Below, piece after piece: positions 46,087 to 54,774 of a stretch of 64,000 bases of DNA. The position numbers and the translations under genes are program-made. The notes under the pieces are model-generated. The model was not told the DNA's origin. It saw only the letters and a list, made by a program, of their open reading frames with translations, and did not search any database. Every line of letters begins with the position of its first letter. Positions within the stretch are counted from its first letter, which is position 1. The stretch is from Pseudomonas lurida (lineage in GTDB: Bacteria; Pseudomonadota; Gammaproteobacteria; Pseudomonadales; Pseudomonadaceae). The stretch lies in the NCBI RefSeq assembly GCF_013522705.1, contig NZ_JAAMRE010000002.1, positions 284,437 to 348,436 on the forward strand, written 5' to 3'.

Positions 46087-49000
46087 ATGGTTGATCGGCA
46101 CGACTACGTGGCCCTCGAATGGGTCAAGGACGACATTGCCGAGACCCTGCAACACGCCCGTTCGGCGCTGGACGCTTACGTCGAAACCGCCGACGGCGAT
46201 GTGATCGACGAATGCCTGGCCGGCATCCACCAGGTGCACGGCGCGCTGCAGATGGTCGAGTTCTACGGCGCGGCGCTGCTGGCCGAGGAGATCGAGGCAT
46301 TGGCGATGGCCCTGCGCGACGGGCAGGTCGGCCAGCGCGATGAGGGCATCCGCCTGCTGCAACAGGCCTTTGGCCAGTTGCCGCTGTACCTCGACCGCGT
46401 GCACAGCGCTCGCCGTGACTTGCCGCTGGTCGTCCTGCCGCTGCTCAACGACCTGCGCAGCGCCCGCGGTGAAAGCCTGCTGTCGGAAACCAGCCTGTTC
46501 AGCCCGCAACTGCTGTCGATTGCGCCGTTGCCCGACGAGGCCCTGGCCCGGCGCGCAGGGCCGGACCTTCACGAACACCTGCGCCAATGGCACCAACTGC
46601 TGCAACAGGCGCTGGCCGGGCTGCTGCGCGAAGATCACGGCCCGAGCAACCTGGAAGACATGGCGCGGGTGTTCGCGCGTCTGGAAGCGCTGTGCCAGGG
46701 CGCACCTCTGTTGCCATTGTGGCAAGTGGCCTCGGCGCTGGTCGAGGGCATGCTCACGGGCGTGATCGCCAACAGCCCGGCGCTGCGCAGCCTGCTCAAG
46801 GCCAGCGACAGGCAGCTCAAGCGCCTGCTGGCCCAGGGCATCGAGGGCATCAACCAGTCGGCGCCGGATGACCTGCTCAAGAGCCTGCTGTTCTATGTCG
46901 CCAAAGTCACCCGCCCGACGCCCCGCATGCAAAGCTTGAAAGAACGCTACGGCCTGGACGATGCCTTGCCCGACAGCGCCGTGGTGGATGCCGAGCGCGC
47001 GCACATGGCCGGGCCGGATCGCAATGCGATGGGCTCGGTACTCGGTGCGTTGTGCGAGGAGCTGGTGCGGGTCAAGGAGCGCCTGGACCTGTTCGTGCGC
47101 AGCGACCGCCAGCACGCCAGCGACCTTGACGCGCTGCTGGCACCGTTGCGACAGATCGCCGATACGCTGGCGGTGCTCGGCTTCGGCCAGCCGCGCAAAG
47201 TGATCATCGACCAGCTCGCCGTGGTGCTGAGCCTGGCCCAGGGCCATCGCGAACCGGACGATGCGGTGCTGATGGATGTGGCCGGCGCGCTCCTTTACGT
47301 CGAAGCCACGCTGGCAGGCATGACCGGCACCGTCGAGCCGGAGAGCCGCGAAGAAAGCCGCCTGCCCACCACCGACCTGACCCAGATTCACCAATTGGTG
47401 CTGCGCGAATCCTGCCAGTGCCTGAGCCAGGCCAGAGAATTGGTGATCGACTGCATCGAGGCCGACTGGGACCGCCAACGCCTGGAATCCCTGCCGGAAC
47501 TGCTGAGCCAGGTGCGCGGCGCGCTGGCCATGATCCCTCTGCCCCGGGCGGCCAGCCTGATGCGCGGTTGCACCGATTACGTCGATGCGCAGTTGATGGT
47601 CGACGAACAACCGCCGAGCGAGACGCAATTGGCCCACTTCGCCGACGTAATCAGCAGCCTGGAGTATTACCTCGAACGCATGCTCCAGGACCCGGATGCC
47701 GCCGGCGAACGGGTGCTGGAATTGGCCACCCAGGGGCTGGCCGCGCTCGGCTACCTGCCGGCGGAAAAACCCTGGCGCCAAGCCCTGGCCGCGCCGGACG
47801 GTGCACTCTCTACCGAGGCTGCGCCCAGCCAATCCCAATTCGACGCATTGGCCAGCCCCACGTCGCGCCTCAACCCGCCGGCCTTGCAGCGCCCCGGCAG
47901 CCTGTTGCCGCCGCCGGCCGATGAAGCGCCGGTCGACGATGAGTTGCGCGAGGTGTTTCTCGAAGAGACCGACGAAGTCCTCGAGGTGCTGCACCGCTAT
48001 CTGCCCAACAGCGCGGACAAAAACGCCCAAGGCGAGATGCGCCGCGCGTTTCACACCCTCAAAGGCAGCGGCCGCATGGTGCGCGCCCTGGTGCTGGCGG
48101 AACTGGCCTGGGCCGTGGAGAACCTGCTGAACCGCGTGCTCGAACGCAGCGTGACCCTGGGCCCGCAGGTGCAACAGGTGCTGGATGAAGCCGTGGCACT
48201 GTTGCCGGAATTGATCGCCGATTTTGCCCAGGGCGCCCAGCGCCAGCGCGATGAAGTCGACGCCCTGGCCGCCCGTGCCCATGGGTTGGCCAGTGGTGTC
48301 GCCGTGACGGCCGCCGAGCCCCATGACCCGCTGCTGCTGGAGATCTTTCGCAACGAAGCCCTGAGCCACCTCGACAGCCTCAACCGCTTCCTGGAACAGG
48401 CCGCCGAGCATGTGCCGCTGCAAGTCAGCGATGAACTGCAACGGGCTCTGCACACCCTCAAGGGCAGCGCCTACATGGCCGGCGTATCGCCCATCGCCGA
48501 ACTGGCGCGGCCGCTGGATCACCTGACTCGCGAGTACAAGGCTCACCGCCTGCCGCTGGACCTGGATGAAGTGGAGCTGCTGCTGGAAGCCGAAGGCCTG
48601 TTCCAGCGAGGGTTGCGTCAGTTGGACAGCGACCCCCTTGCACCGATCTCGGGCGCGGCGGACCTGATTGCACGTACCCAACAGCTGCTCGAGCGCCAGC
48701 TCCAGGCGTTGCTCGACGCGCCCAGCAGTGGCCTGCGCATGAAGCGCAACCCGCACCTGATCGCCGACTTCCTGGCCCAGGGCATGGACATCCTGCTCGA
48801 TGCCGAAAGCCTGCTGCGCCGCTGGCAGCAACACCCCGGCGAGCGCCAGGAACTCACCGCGCTGCTGGATGAGCTGACCACCCTCGGCGAAGGCGCGCAT
48901 CACGCCGACCTGCATGCCATCGACGAGCTTTGCGAAGCCTTGCTCGACCTGTACGGCGCCGTGGAAGAAAGCAGCCTGGCGGTCAGCGAGCGGTTTTTTC

Positions 49001-51906
49001 AGGAGGCCGAACAGGCCCATGAAGCGCTGATCAACATGCTCGACCAACTCGCCGCCGGCCAGGAGATCAGCCCCGCGCCGGCTCGTGTACAGGCCTTGCG
49101 CGAGCTGTTGGATGAAGCCCTCGACCCCACGGCCACCGGCCTGATCACACGCCAGGGCGACCGCGCGCCGAACATTGCCGAACTGGGCGCGGCGACGCGA
49201 CAGTTGGATCACGCCACCACCGTGGACGATGAGATCGTCGAGATTTTCCTGGAAGAAGCGGTCGATATCCTCGACAGCGCCGGGCAATCCCTCAAGCGCT
49301 GGTTGCTGGAGCCCGAGAGCATGGCGCCGTTGTCGTCGTTGCAGCGCGACCTGCACACCCTCAAGGGCGGCGCGCGCATGGCCGAGATCGCGCCGGTAGC
49401 CGACCTGGCCCATGAACTGGAAGGCCTTTACGAAGGCCTGGTCGACCGTCGCTACAACTACTCCAACGAACTGTCCCAGGTGTTGATGGCCAGCCATGAA
49501 CAGCTGGCGCTGCAGCTGGAAGAGCTGCACCAGCATCAGGCCCTGAGCGACAGCACGGCGCTGGTGGCCAAAATCCGGGCGCTGCGCCACAACGGCGCCC
49601 CGGCAGCCGCCACGCCGGCGAGCGACGCGTCGAGTGCCGACCCTGAGTTGCTGGAGATCTTTCTCGAAGAAGCCGCCGACATCCTCGACAGCTCCGGCGC
49701 CGCGCTGCTGCGCTGGCAGGCCGAGCCGAGCAATCGCCAGGAGGTCGAAACCCTGCTGCGCGACCTGCACACCCTCAAGGGCGGCGCGCGCATGGTCGAG
49801 ATCGGTCCGATTGGCGACCTGGCCCATGAACTGGAGTTTCTCTACGAAGGGCTGTCCGCCGGCCAACTGGTTGCAAGCCCGGAGCTGTTCGCGCTGCTGC
49901 AAGGTTGTCACGATCGCCTGGCACAGATGATCGACGCGGTGGCCGACGGCTTGCCGGTGGGCTCGGTGGACAAACTGATCGAGCGCATCAAGAGCCTGGT
50001 GCACCCCAGCGACGAGCCGCTGGTGCCGGTGGCGTTGCCGACGGGCAAGGCCGAGGCGGCGGTGGACCCGGCCGCCGATACGGTAAAAATCTCGGCGGAT
50101 CTGCTTGATGACCTGGTCAATCTGGCCGGCGAAACCTCGATCTTCCGAGGGCGGATCGAGCAGCAGGTCAACGATGCCAGCGTCGCCCTCAACGAGGTGG
50201 AAACCACCATTGAGCGCATGCGCGATCAGTTGCGCCGCCTGGACACCGAAACCCAGGGCCGCATTCTCAGTCGCCAGCAAGTCGAGGCCGAGCGCCTGGG
50301 CTACGAAGAATTCGACCCGCTGGAAATGGACCGTCATTCGCAACTGCAGCAATTGTCTCGCGCGCTGTTTGAGTCGGCCTCGGACCTGCTGGACCTCAAG
50401 GAAACCCTGGAACGGCGGAACCAGGACGCGCACAACCTGTTGCAGCAGCAGGCGCGCATCAACACCGAGTTGCAGGAAGGCCTGATGCGTACCCGCATGG
50501 TGCCGTTCGAACGCATGCTGCCACGGCTCAAACGTATCGTGCGGCAGGTGGCGAGTGAGTTGGGCAAGGATGTCGAGTTCATCGTCGGCAATGCCGAGGG
50601 CGAAATGGACCGCAACGTGCTGGAGCGCATGGTAGCGCCGTTGGAGCATATGTTGCGCAACGCCGTCGACCACGGCCTGGAGTCCCGGGAGGTGCGCCTG
50701 GCCGCCGGCAAGCCGGAAAAGGGCCGCATCACCCTCGACCTGACTCATGAAGGCGGCGATATCGTCTTCGACATGCGCGACGACGGTGCCGGCGTGCCGC
50801 TGGACGCGGTGCGGCGCAAGGCGATCAAGCGCGGCCTGCTCAGTCCTCAGCAAGAGATCAGCGACCGTGACGTGCTGCAGTTCATCCTGCAACCGGGCTT
50901 CTCCACTGCGGAAAAAATCACCCAGATTTCCGGGCGCGGCGTGGGCATGGACGTGGTGCATGAAGAAGTGCGCCAGCTCGGCGGTTCGATGGTGATCGAC
51001 TCGACGCCGGGGCAGGGCGTGCATTTCCGCATCCGCCTGCCTTTCACCGTGTCGGTCAATCGTGCGTTGATGGTGCAGTGCGCGGACGAGCAGTACGCGA
51101 TCCCGCTCAACACCATTGAGGGCCTGGTGCGTGTGCTGCCCCATGAACTGGCGGGCCACTATCAGCAGGACCCGCCGTGCTACGAGTATGCTGGCCAGCG
51201 CTATGAGCTGTTCTACTTGGGCGACCTGCTGCACACCGTCGCGCGCCCGAAACTGCTGGGCCAGTACCAGCCCGTGCCGGTGCTGCTGGTACAGTGCAAT
51301 GAGCGGCATGTGGCGGTGCATGTGGACGCCATGGCCGGCACGCGTGAGATTGTGGTCAAGGGCTTGGGCCCGCAATTTGCCGGGGTAAAAGGCGTCTCGG
51401 GGGCGACCATTCTCGGAGACGGTCGCGTGGTGCTGATCATCGACCTGCTGGCCCATATCCGCGCCCGGCCAGCGGCATTGCCGGCCCAGGCGAGCCACGC
51501 GCCGCTGATCCTCAACGATCCCCTGAAAAAGCGCCCGCTGCTGGTGTTGGTGGTCGACGACTCGGTGACGGTGCGCAAAGTCACCAGCCGCCTGCTGGAG
51601 CGCAACGGCATGAACGTACTCACCGCCAAGGACGGCATTGACGCCCTGGCCGTGCTTGAGGAACACACCCCGGACCTGATGTTGCTGGACATAGAAATGC
51701 CGCGCATGGACGGCTTTGAAGTGGCGATTCAGGTGCGTAACGACCCGCGGTTGATGCGCCTGCCGATCATCATGATCACCTCGCGCACTGGCCAGAAACA
51801 CCGCGACCGCGCTATGGCCATCGGCGTCAACGACTACCTGGGCAAGCCGTACCAGGAGTCGGTGCTGCTCGAAAGCATCGCTTACTGGAGCAAGTCCCAT
51901 GCTTGA
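46087..51906 (+). CDS. chpA: ChpA hybrid histidine kinase of the pilus chemosensory system
   Basis: 1939-aa multi-domain kinase. HPt-type phosphotransfer histidines are seen at His656 (HTLKGSGRMV), His789 (HTLKGSAYMAG), His1090 (HTLKGGARMAEI) and His1228 (HTLKGGARMVEI); an HPt-like site at His51 (QVHGALQMV) and degenerate ones near 490 and 940 lack the full motif. The CheA core follows: dimerisation near 1345, ATPase N-box HMLRNAVDHGLE (1521-1532) and G-box SGRGVGMDVV (about 1614), then a CheW domain, and a C-terminal receiver with Asp1824/1825, phosphoacceptor Asp1868 and Lys1920. P. aeruginosa ChpA is about 2,470 aa with eight Xpt domains, so this one is shorter. It overlaps chpC by 8 nt. 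Confidence 0.96.
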   Translation: MVDRHDYVALEWVKDDIAETLQHARSALDAYVETADGDVIDECLAGIHQVHGALQMVEFYGAALLAEEIEALAMALRDGQVGQRDEGIRLLQQAFGQLPLYLDRVHSARRDLPLVVLPLLNDLRSARGESLLSETSLFSPQLLSIAPLPDEALARRAGPDLHEHLRQWHQLLQQALAGLLREDHGPSNLEDMARVFARLEALCQGAPLLPLWQVASALVEGMLTGVIANSPALRSLLKASDRQLKRLLAQGIEGINQSAPDDLLKSLLFYVAKVTRPTPRMQSLKERYGLDDALPDSAVVDAERAHMAGPDRNAMGSVLGALCEELVRVKERLDLFVRSDRQHASDLDALLAPLRQIADTLAVLGFGQPRKVIIDQLAVVLSLAQGHREPDDAVLMDVAGALLYVEATLAGMTGTVEPESREESRLPTTDLTQIHQLVLRESCQCLSQARELVIDCIEADWDRQRLESLPELLSQVRGALAMIPLPRAASLMRGCTDYVDAQLMVDEQPPSETQLAHFADVISSLEYYLERMLQDPDAAGERVLELATQGLAALGYLPAEKPWRQALAAPDGALSTEAAPSQSQFDALASPTSRLNPPALQRPGSLLPPPADEAPVDDELREVFLEETDEVLEVLHRYLPNSADKNAQGEMRRAFHTLKGSGRMVRALVLAELAWAVENLLNRVLERSVTLGPQVQQVLDEAVALLPELIADFAQGAQRQRDEVDALAARAHGLASGVAVTAAEPHDPLLLEIFRNEALSHLDSLNRFLEQAAEHVPLQVSDELQRALHTLKGSAYMAGVSPIAELARPLDHLTREYKAHRLPLDLDEVELLLEAEGLFQRGLRQLDSDPLAPISGAADLIARTQQLLERQLQALLDAPSSGLRMKRNPHLIADFLAQGMDILLDAESLLRRWQQHPGERQELTALLDELTTLGEGAHHADLHAIDELCEALLDLYGAVEESSLAVSERFFQEAEQAHEALINMLDQLAAGQEISPAPARVQALRELLDEALDPTATGLITRQGDRAPNIAELGAATRQLDHATTVDDEIVEIFLEEAVDILDSAGQSLKRWLLEPESMAPLSSLQRDLHTLKGGARMAEIAPVADLAHELEGLYEGLVDRRYNYSNELSQVLMASHEQLALQLEELHQHQALSDSTALVAKIRALRHNGAPAAATPASDASSADPELLEIFLEEAADILDSSGAALLRWQAEPSNRQEVETLLRDLHTLKGGARMVEIGPIGDLAHELEFLYEGLSAGQLVASPELFALLQGCHDRLAQMIDAVADGLPVGSVDKLIERIKSLVHPSDEPLVPVALPTGKAEAAVDPAADTVKISADLLDDLVNLAGETSIFRGRIEQQVNDASVALNEVETTIERMRDQLRRLDTETQGRILSRQQVEAERLGYEEFDPLEMDRHSQLQQLSRALFESASDLLDLKETLERRNQDAHNLLQQQARINTELQEGLMRTRMVPFERMLPRLKRIVRQVASELGKDVEFIVGNAEGEMDRNVLERMVAPLEHMLRNAVDHGLESREVRLAAGKPEKGRITLDLTHEGGDIVFDMRDDGAGVPLDAVRRKAIKRGLLSPQQEISDRDVLQFILQPGFSTAEKITQISGRGVGMDVVHEEVRQLGGSMVIDSTPGQGVHFRIRLPFTVSVNRALMVQCADEQYAIPLNTIEGLVRVLPHELAGHYQQDPPCYEYAGQRYELFYLGDLLHTVARPKLLGQYQPVPVLLVQCNERHVAVHVDAMAGTREIVVKGLGPQFAGVKGVSGATILGDGRVVLIIDLLAHIRARPAALPAQASHAPLILNDPLKKRPLLVLVVDDSVTVRKVTSRLLERNGMNVLTAKDGIDALAVLEEHTPDLMLLDIEMPRMDGFEVAIQVRNDPRLMRLPIIMITSRTGQKHRDRAMAIGVNDYLGKPYQESVLLESIAYWSKSHA

Positions 51907-52354
51907 CCATCGCGCCAGCCAGGTCACCGGCCTGCTTCTGCCCCTGGCTGACCGGCACCTGATACTGCCCAACGTGGCCGTGGCCGAACTGATCGATTTT
52001 CAGCGCGGCGAACCGGCCAGTGATGCGCCGCCGTGGTATTTGCGGCAAGTCACCTGGCGTGACCGGCAAATCCCTCTGATCAGCTTTGAAGCCGCCTGCG
52101 GCGAAGCTATTGTCGTCGGCGAACGCTCGCGCATCGTGGTGCTGAACGCACTGGGTGGGCGGCCGACCTTGAAGTTCGTCGCACTGGTGATCCAGGGGAT
52201 TCCGCGGTCGTACAAGCTCGACAGCGAGCTGAGCTATGTGGACGTGCCGCTCAGCCCGCTGGAGCTGGCAGCGGTGCAGGTGGGCGAGCATGTGGCGAAG
52301 GTGCCGGATTTGATGGGGCTGGAAGCCTTGCTGGTCGAGTCAGGCCTGGCCTGA
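51899..52354 (+). CDS. chpC: CheW-like protein ChpC
   Basis: 151-aa second CheW-type adaptor of the Chp system. Recognisable CheW turns are LLLPLADRHLILPNVAVAEL, WYLRQVTWRDRQIPLISFE and the C-terminal LSPLELAAVQVGEHVAKVPD. In P. aeruginosa ChpC couples additional inputs to ChpA. Its ATG lies inside the chpA stop region (ATGCTTGA), so translation is coupled. The chpB methylesterase gene that would lie between chpA and chpC is missing. Confidence 0.93.
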   Translation: MLDHRASQVTGLLLPLADRHLILPNVAVAELIDFQRGEPASDAPPWYLRQVTWRDRQIPLISFEAACGEAIVVGERSRIVVLNALGGRPTLKFVALVIQGIPRSYKLDSELSYVDVPLSPLELAAVQVGEHVAKVPDLMGLEALLVESGLA

Positions 52355-52409
52355 GCTGCGCATTTTCTGAGAAATGAAAGGCGTCCTATGATGAGGGGCC
52401 TTTTCCGGT

Positions 52410-53045
52410 TCAGGGACGCTGCAGCCGATGAAAATCAGCAATCAGCATACCCGCCAGATACACCATCAAAATCACCACGCCCGCGTCCAATAAACGCCAG
52501 ACTTTTGCCGAACGGAATAGCCCCGTCAACCTCTGGCATCCCAACGCCAAAACCACAAACCACACCAGCGACGCAGTCATTGCTCCGACGGCAAAGAACG
52601 CTTGTTGGCTGACGGGCTTTACCGCGCCAATAGAGCCAATTAGCACCACGGTATCCAGCCAAGCATACGGATTGGCAAATCCAAGTATCACCGCTGTGCG
52701 CAGCAATCCCCGTTGTGAGGTGAGGTTGCTTCGAGTGTCCGGCATCGACTGGTTACGCAGACAAGCCAATAACCGCTGCCAGCCGAACCACAATAGGTAG
52801 GCCGCTCCCGACAGCAGCAGAAACGCCACTAAACCTGGCTTTGTGCCAAGTAACGAGCCCAAGCCCATGACCCCAAGAGCGATGAGGATGATGTCGGCGA
52901 ACACGCATACCGCCACCACCCCCCAGACAGGGCTGCGACTGACACCCTGGCGAATAACCAGGGTGTCCTTCGGTCCAGGAGCGGCGAACAGTCCGATGCC
53001 CAGTAACAGGCCTTCGAGATAAAAAGCGTTGAAGTCTGGAGTCAT
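52410..53045 (-). CDS. LysE/ArgO-family amino-acid exporter
   Basis: 211-aa inner-membrane protein with about six hydrophobic helices. The N-terminal LLLGIGLFAAPGPKDTLVIR is the LysE/ArgO/RhtB signature (G-P-K/G-D), and ILGFANPYAWLDTVVLIGSI is the conserved NPxxxxD/L segment. Substrate probably lysine/arginine or another basic amino acid. In P. aeruginosa the LysE-like ChpE also follows chpC, but in the same direction; here the gene is on the opposite strand, so I do not equate the two. Confidence 0.87.
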   Translation of the reverse strand: MTPDFNAFYLEGLLLGIGLFAAPGPKDTLVIRQGVSRSPVWGVVAVCVFADIILIALGVMGLGSLLGTKPGLVAFLLLSGAAYLLWFGWQRLLACLRNQSMPDTRSNLTSQRGLLRTAVILGFANPYAWLDTVVLIGSIGAVKPVSQQAFFAVGAMTASLVWFVVLALGCQRLTGLFRSAKVWRLLDAGVVILMVYLAGMLIADFHRLQRP

Positions 53046-53420
53046 GAAGCGCTCAGCCGCCTGGGTATCAGATCAATTGAAGGGGGGTGATTACCGAAGC
53101 GGGTATGGCGTGCATCGCTTCTGATTATTTGCAGGGTGCCGAAGCCTGTTTGAGCAATGGATTCACAGCACGCTTTTAATGTGGTTCATGGCTATATCCA
53201 AAGGTAGATGTAAAGGAATGCAACAAACACTAGGTTCGCAAGCATGCGAGAAACTACGACACTGGATATGACCGGCTAAAAGGGTGCCATCCATGTCCTT
53301 CACAACATCGCCAGCAGGTGGCGAGTGTGCATGGTTCAAGACACGGGGCGGCGGACAGGTTGTCTTTTTTGGCGGACAAAGAAATGACGTTCACCTAAAA
53401 ACGGGAACCGTACACTTCGT
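53046..53420. other. Gene-free 375-nt region between the exporter and the HTH-NBR1 gene
   Basis: No ORF of convincing quality on either strand. By eye it is less GC-rich than its neighbours. It holds a small inverted repeat TCGCA-AGCA-TGCGA (53236-53249) and, closer to the next gene, the GGCGGACA direct repeats annotated separately. Confidence 0.6.
53350..53378 (+). promoter_or_regulatory. GGCGGACA direct repeats, 21 bp apart
   Basis: GGCGGACA occurs at 53350-53357 and 53371-53378, with an overlapping GACA-N3-TGTC dyad (53354-53364). They lie 43-71 nt before the HTH-NBR1 start. Two helical turns of spacing suits binding of a dimeric regulator on one DNA face, possibly the downstream protein itself. 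Confidence 0.4.
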
Positions 53421-54113
53421 ATGAATATAAGAACGCGAGATACCCTCAGGTCATTGGTTGCACGGCGCAGCCGCGAATTGGGCAAGCCGCTGACTGCGCT
53501 GGCCAAGGAAGCAGGAATTTCCAGGACTTACCTGTACGGTCTAGCGGCTGGAGCGTCCAGGGACCCATCGGTACGCACGCTGATCAAGCTGGCGAAGGCA
53601 TTGCAGGTTTCTCCCTTGCTGTTGTTTCGCTACTTCGCTGACCTGACAGGCGCGCCCGCTAATGCGTGCTCAATGGCTACCACCAATCGGGCTGCAGGTA
53701 TTGATGATCCGGAGGACGTTGCGGTGTTCAATGCCGATGTCACGACGCCTGATCAAGCCGTCGTGTTGCCGGGGGAAGTTTTTCAGAAAACCTGGGAGAT
53801 TCAGAACCTGGGCACACGACCTTGGCGAGGGCGACGACTGGTGCGTGTTGATAGGGAATATGTGATTGCCCGCCGCGCAGATCCACAAGGCCAGTTGGAG
53901 GTTGTGATGGATATTCATTTGCGTAGCCTGCACAGCGAGCTCCCTATTGCCGATACGCTGCCGGGCCAGCCGGTGCATATCAGTGTGGAGTTTGCAGCAC
54001 CCAAAGAGACCTGCACGGTGGCTTCAGTCTGGAGAATCGAGGATGAGCAGGGGAAACCCTGTTACGGGCCTGCGTTCATTTTGCATGTAGTGGTTAACGT
54101 CATGGCGCGTTGA
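53421..54113 (+). CDS. XRE-type helix-turn-helix protein with NBR1-like four-tryptophan domain
   Basis: 230-aa protein. Residues 10-72 are an XRE-like DNA-binding domain (GKPLTALAKEAGISRTYLYG, then DPSVRTLIKLAKAL). Residues about 105-227 match the FW domain of autophagy receptor NBR1: LPGEVFQKTWEIQNLGTRPW (Trp125, Trp135), VSVEFAAP-type strand, VASVWRIED (Trp204) and YGPAFILHVVV at the end. The third canonical Trp is replaced in VRVDREYV. A DNA binder carrying this beta-sandwich suggests a regulator or a protein-recruiting factor; no function is established. Single gene in the accessory stretch, with weak ribosome-binding site. Confidence 0.82.
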   Translation: MNIRTRDTLRSLVARRSRELGKPLTALAKEAGISRTYLYGLAAGASRDPSVRTLIKLAKALQVSPLLLFRYFADLTGAPANACSMATTNRAAGIDDPEDVAVFNADVTTPDQAVVLPGEVFQKTWEIQNLGTRPWRGRRLVRVDREYVIARRADPQGQLEVVMDIHLRSLHSELPIADTLPGQPVHISVEFAAPKETCTVASVWRIEDEQGKPCYGPAFILHVVVNVMAR

Positions 54114-54133
54114 GCGTCCGGTTGGCTTTTTCC

Positions 54134-54414
54134 TTAGTCAATCCGCGCAAACCGCTCAATCATCGGCTGCTCCCGATGCTCGGCCTGCCACAAGTCGTGG
54201 GCACTTTGCATCGACAACCATAACTGCGCAGTACTCACGCCGGCTCGCTCCAACCTGACGGCAAGGTCTGGGCTGACGGGGGCGTGGCCATGCAAGATCC
54301 TTGAAAAAGTCTCGCGGGCGAAGCCATGGCGTCTGGCAATTCGGTGATGGTAATACCGAGGGCCGGGACTACATCCTCAAGCAGAATTTCGCCTGGGTGA
54401 GGTGGGTTGTGCAT
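54134..54414 (-). pseudogene. HigA-type antitoxin, broken by a one-base deletion
   Basis: The frame starts MHNPPHPGEILLEDVVPALG, a HigA/VapI antitoxin N-terminus. After ITITEL (near 54337) the frame shifts: reading the next phase gives ARRHGFARETFSRILHGHAP and a C-terminus ending LWQAEHREQPMIERFARID before TAA at 54134-54136. The 281-nt span is one base short of 94 codons, as expected from loss of one G in TTGGCC. In the direct frame the chain ends at 54235 with unrelated residues. No HigB toxin can be read upstream on this strand. A sequencing error is possible. Confidence 0.75.
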
Positions 54415-54652
54415 GGCTATATGGGGCTTAGTGTTCGGACTCATCATGTTTGCCCTTGGTGGGATTTGGACGAAAAAGGCTAGAGAGGCGAGTCCCGAGC
54501 AACAACCTGAAATCCTTGTCGGAATATTCTGTGTGGCAAGCCCGCTCGTCATAGAAAGCGCTTTGCGCTTGCGAGGTGAGACCAGCCTTCGGATTTTTCC
54601 TGCAAGATTTTGGGCCGTGCATGAACTTGTCGCGTGCAATCAGCGCGCCTAG
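54413..54652 (+). CDS. Possible small membrane protein
   Basis: 79 codons beginning MAIWGLVFGLIMFALGGIW, a clean hydrophobic helix, then a charged loop (TKKAREASPEQQPE) and a second hydrophobic stretch (ILVGIFCVASPLVIES). GAGGTGGG lies 5-12 nt upstream. Its first bases overlap the start of the higA-like gene on the other strand. I do not recognise a family. The last 25 residues are less convincing, so it could be shifted or non-coding. Confidence 0.3.
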   Translation: MAIWGLVFGLIMFALGGIWTKKAREASPEQQPEILVGIFCVASPLVIESALRLRGETSLRIFPARFWAVHELVACNQRA

Positions 54653-54684
54653 TCTTCGTCCCGTCATCGAAAAAAACGGTGACA

Positions 54685-54730
54685 CGGACGTGCAAGTCCG
54701 AGAAACCTGTTTAGGCGCACAAAACGCCTA
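54685..54730. other. Two small hairpins before the DUF6124 gene
   Basis: CGGAC-N6-GTCCG (54685-54700) and TAGGCG-N7-CGCCTA (54712-54730) lie in the gap upstream of 54775; a third AGGCG follows. No T-run, so terminator function is doubtful. Confidence 0.35.
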
Positions 54731-54774
54731 GATCCAAAGGCGTTCCTTAATTACTCATTCAGGAACTGCACATC

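Noticed and set aside
45532..51972. A 2,146-codon open frame on the minus strand across pilJ, chpA and chpC
   Set aside because: It is the antisense shadow of chpA. High GC in third positions suppresses stop codons on the opposite strand; the translation is rich in Gln, His, Val and Arg without domains, while the plus strand has full ChpA motifs.
52410..53045. LysE-type exporter as chpE
   Set aside because: ChpE of P. aeruginosa is also LysE-like and near chpC, but here the gene points the other way and chpD is missing; a general LysE/ArgO call is safer.
54428..54685. Minus-strand 85-codon frame upstream of higA as a HigB toxin
   Set aside because: The translation lacks the HigB/RelE segments (such as GQYSIRINDQWRI) and the conserved basic residues.
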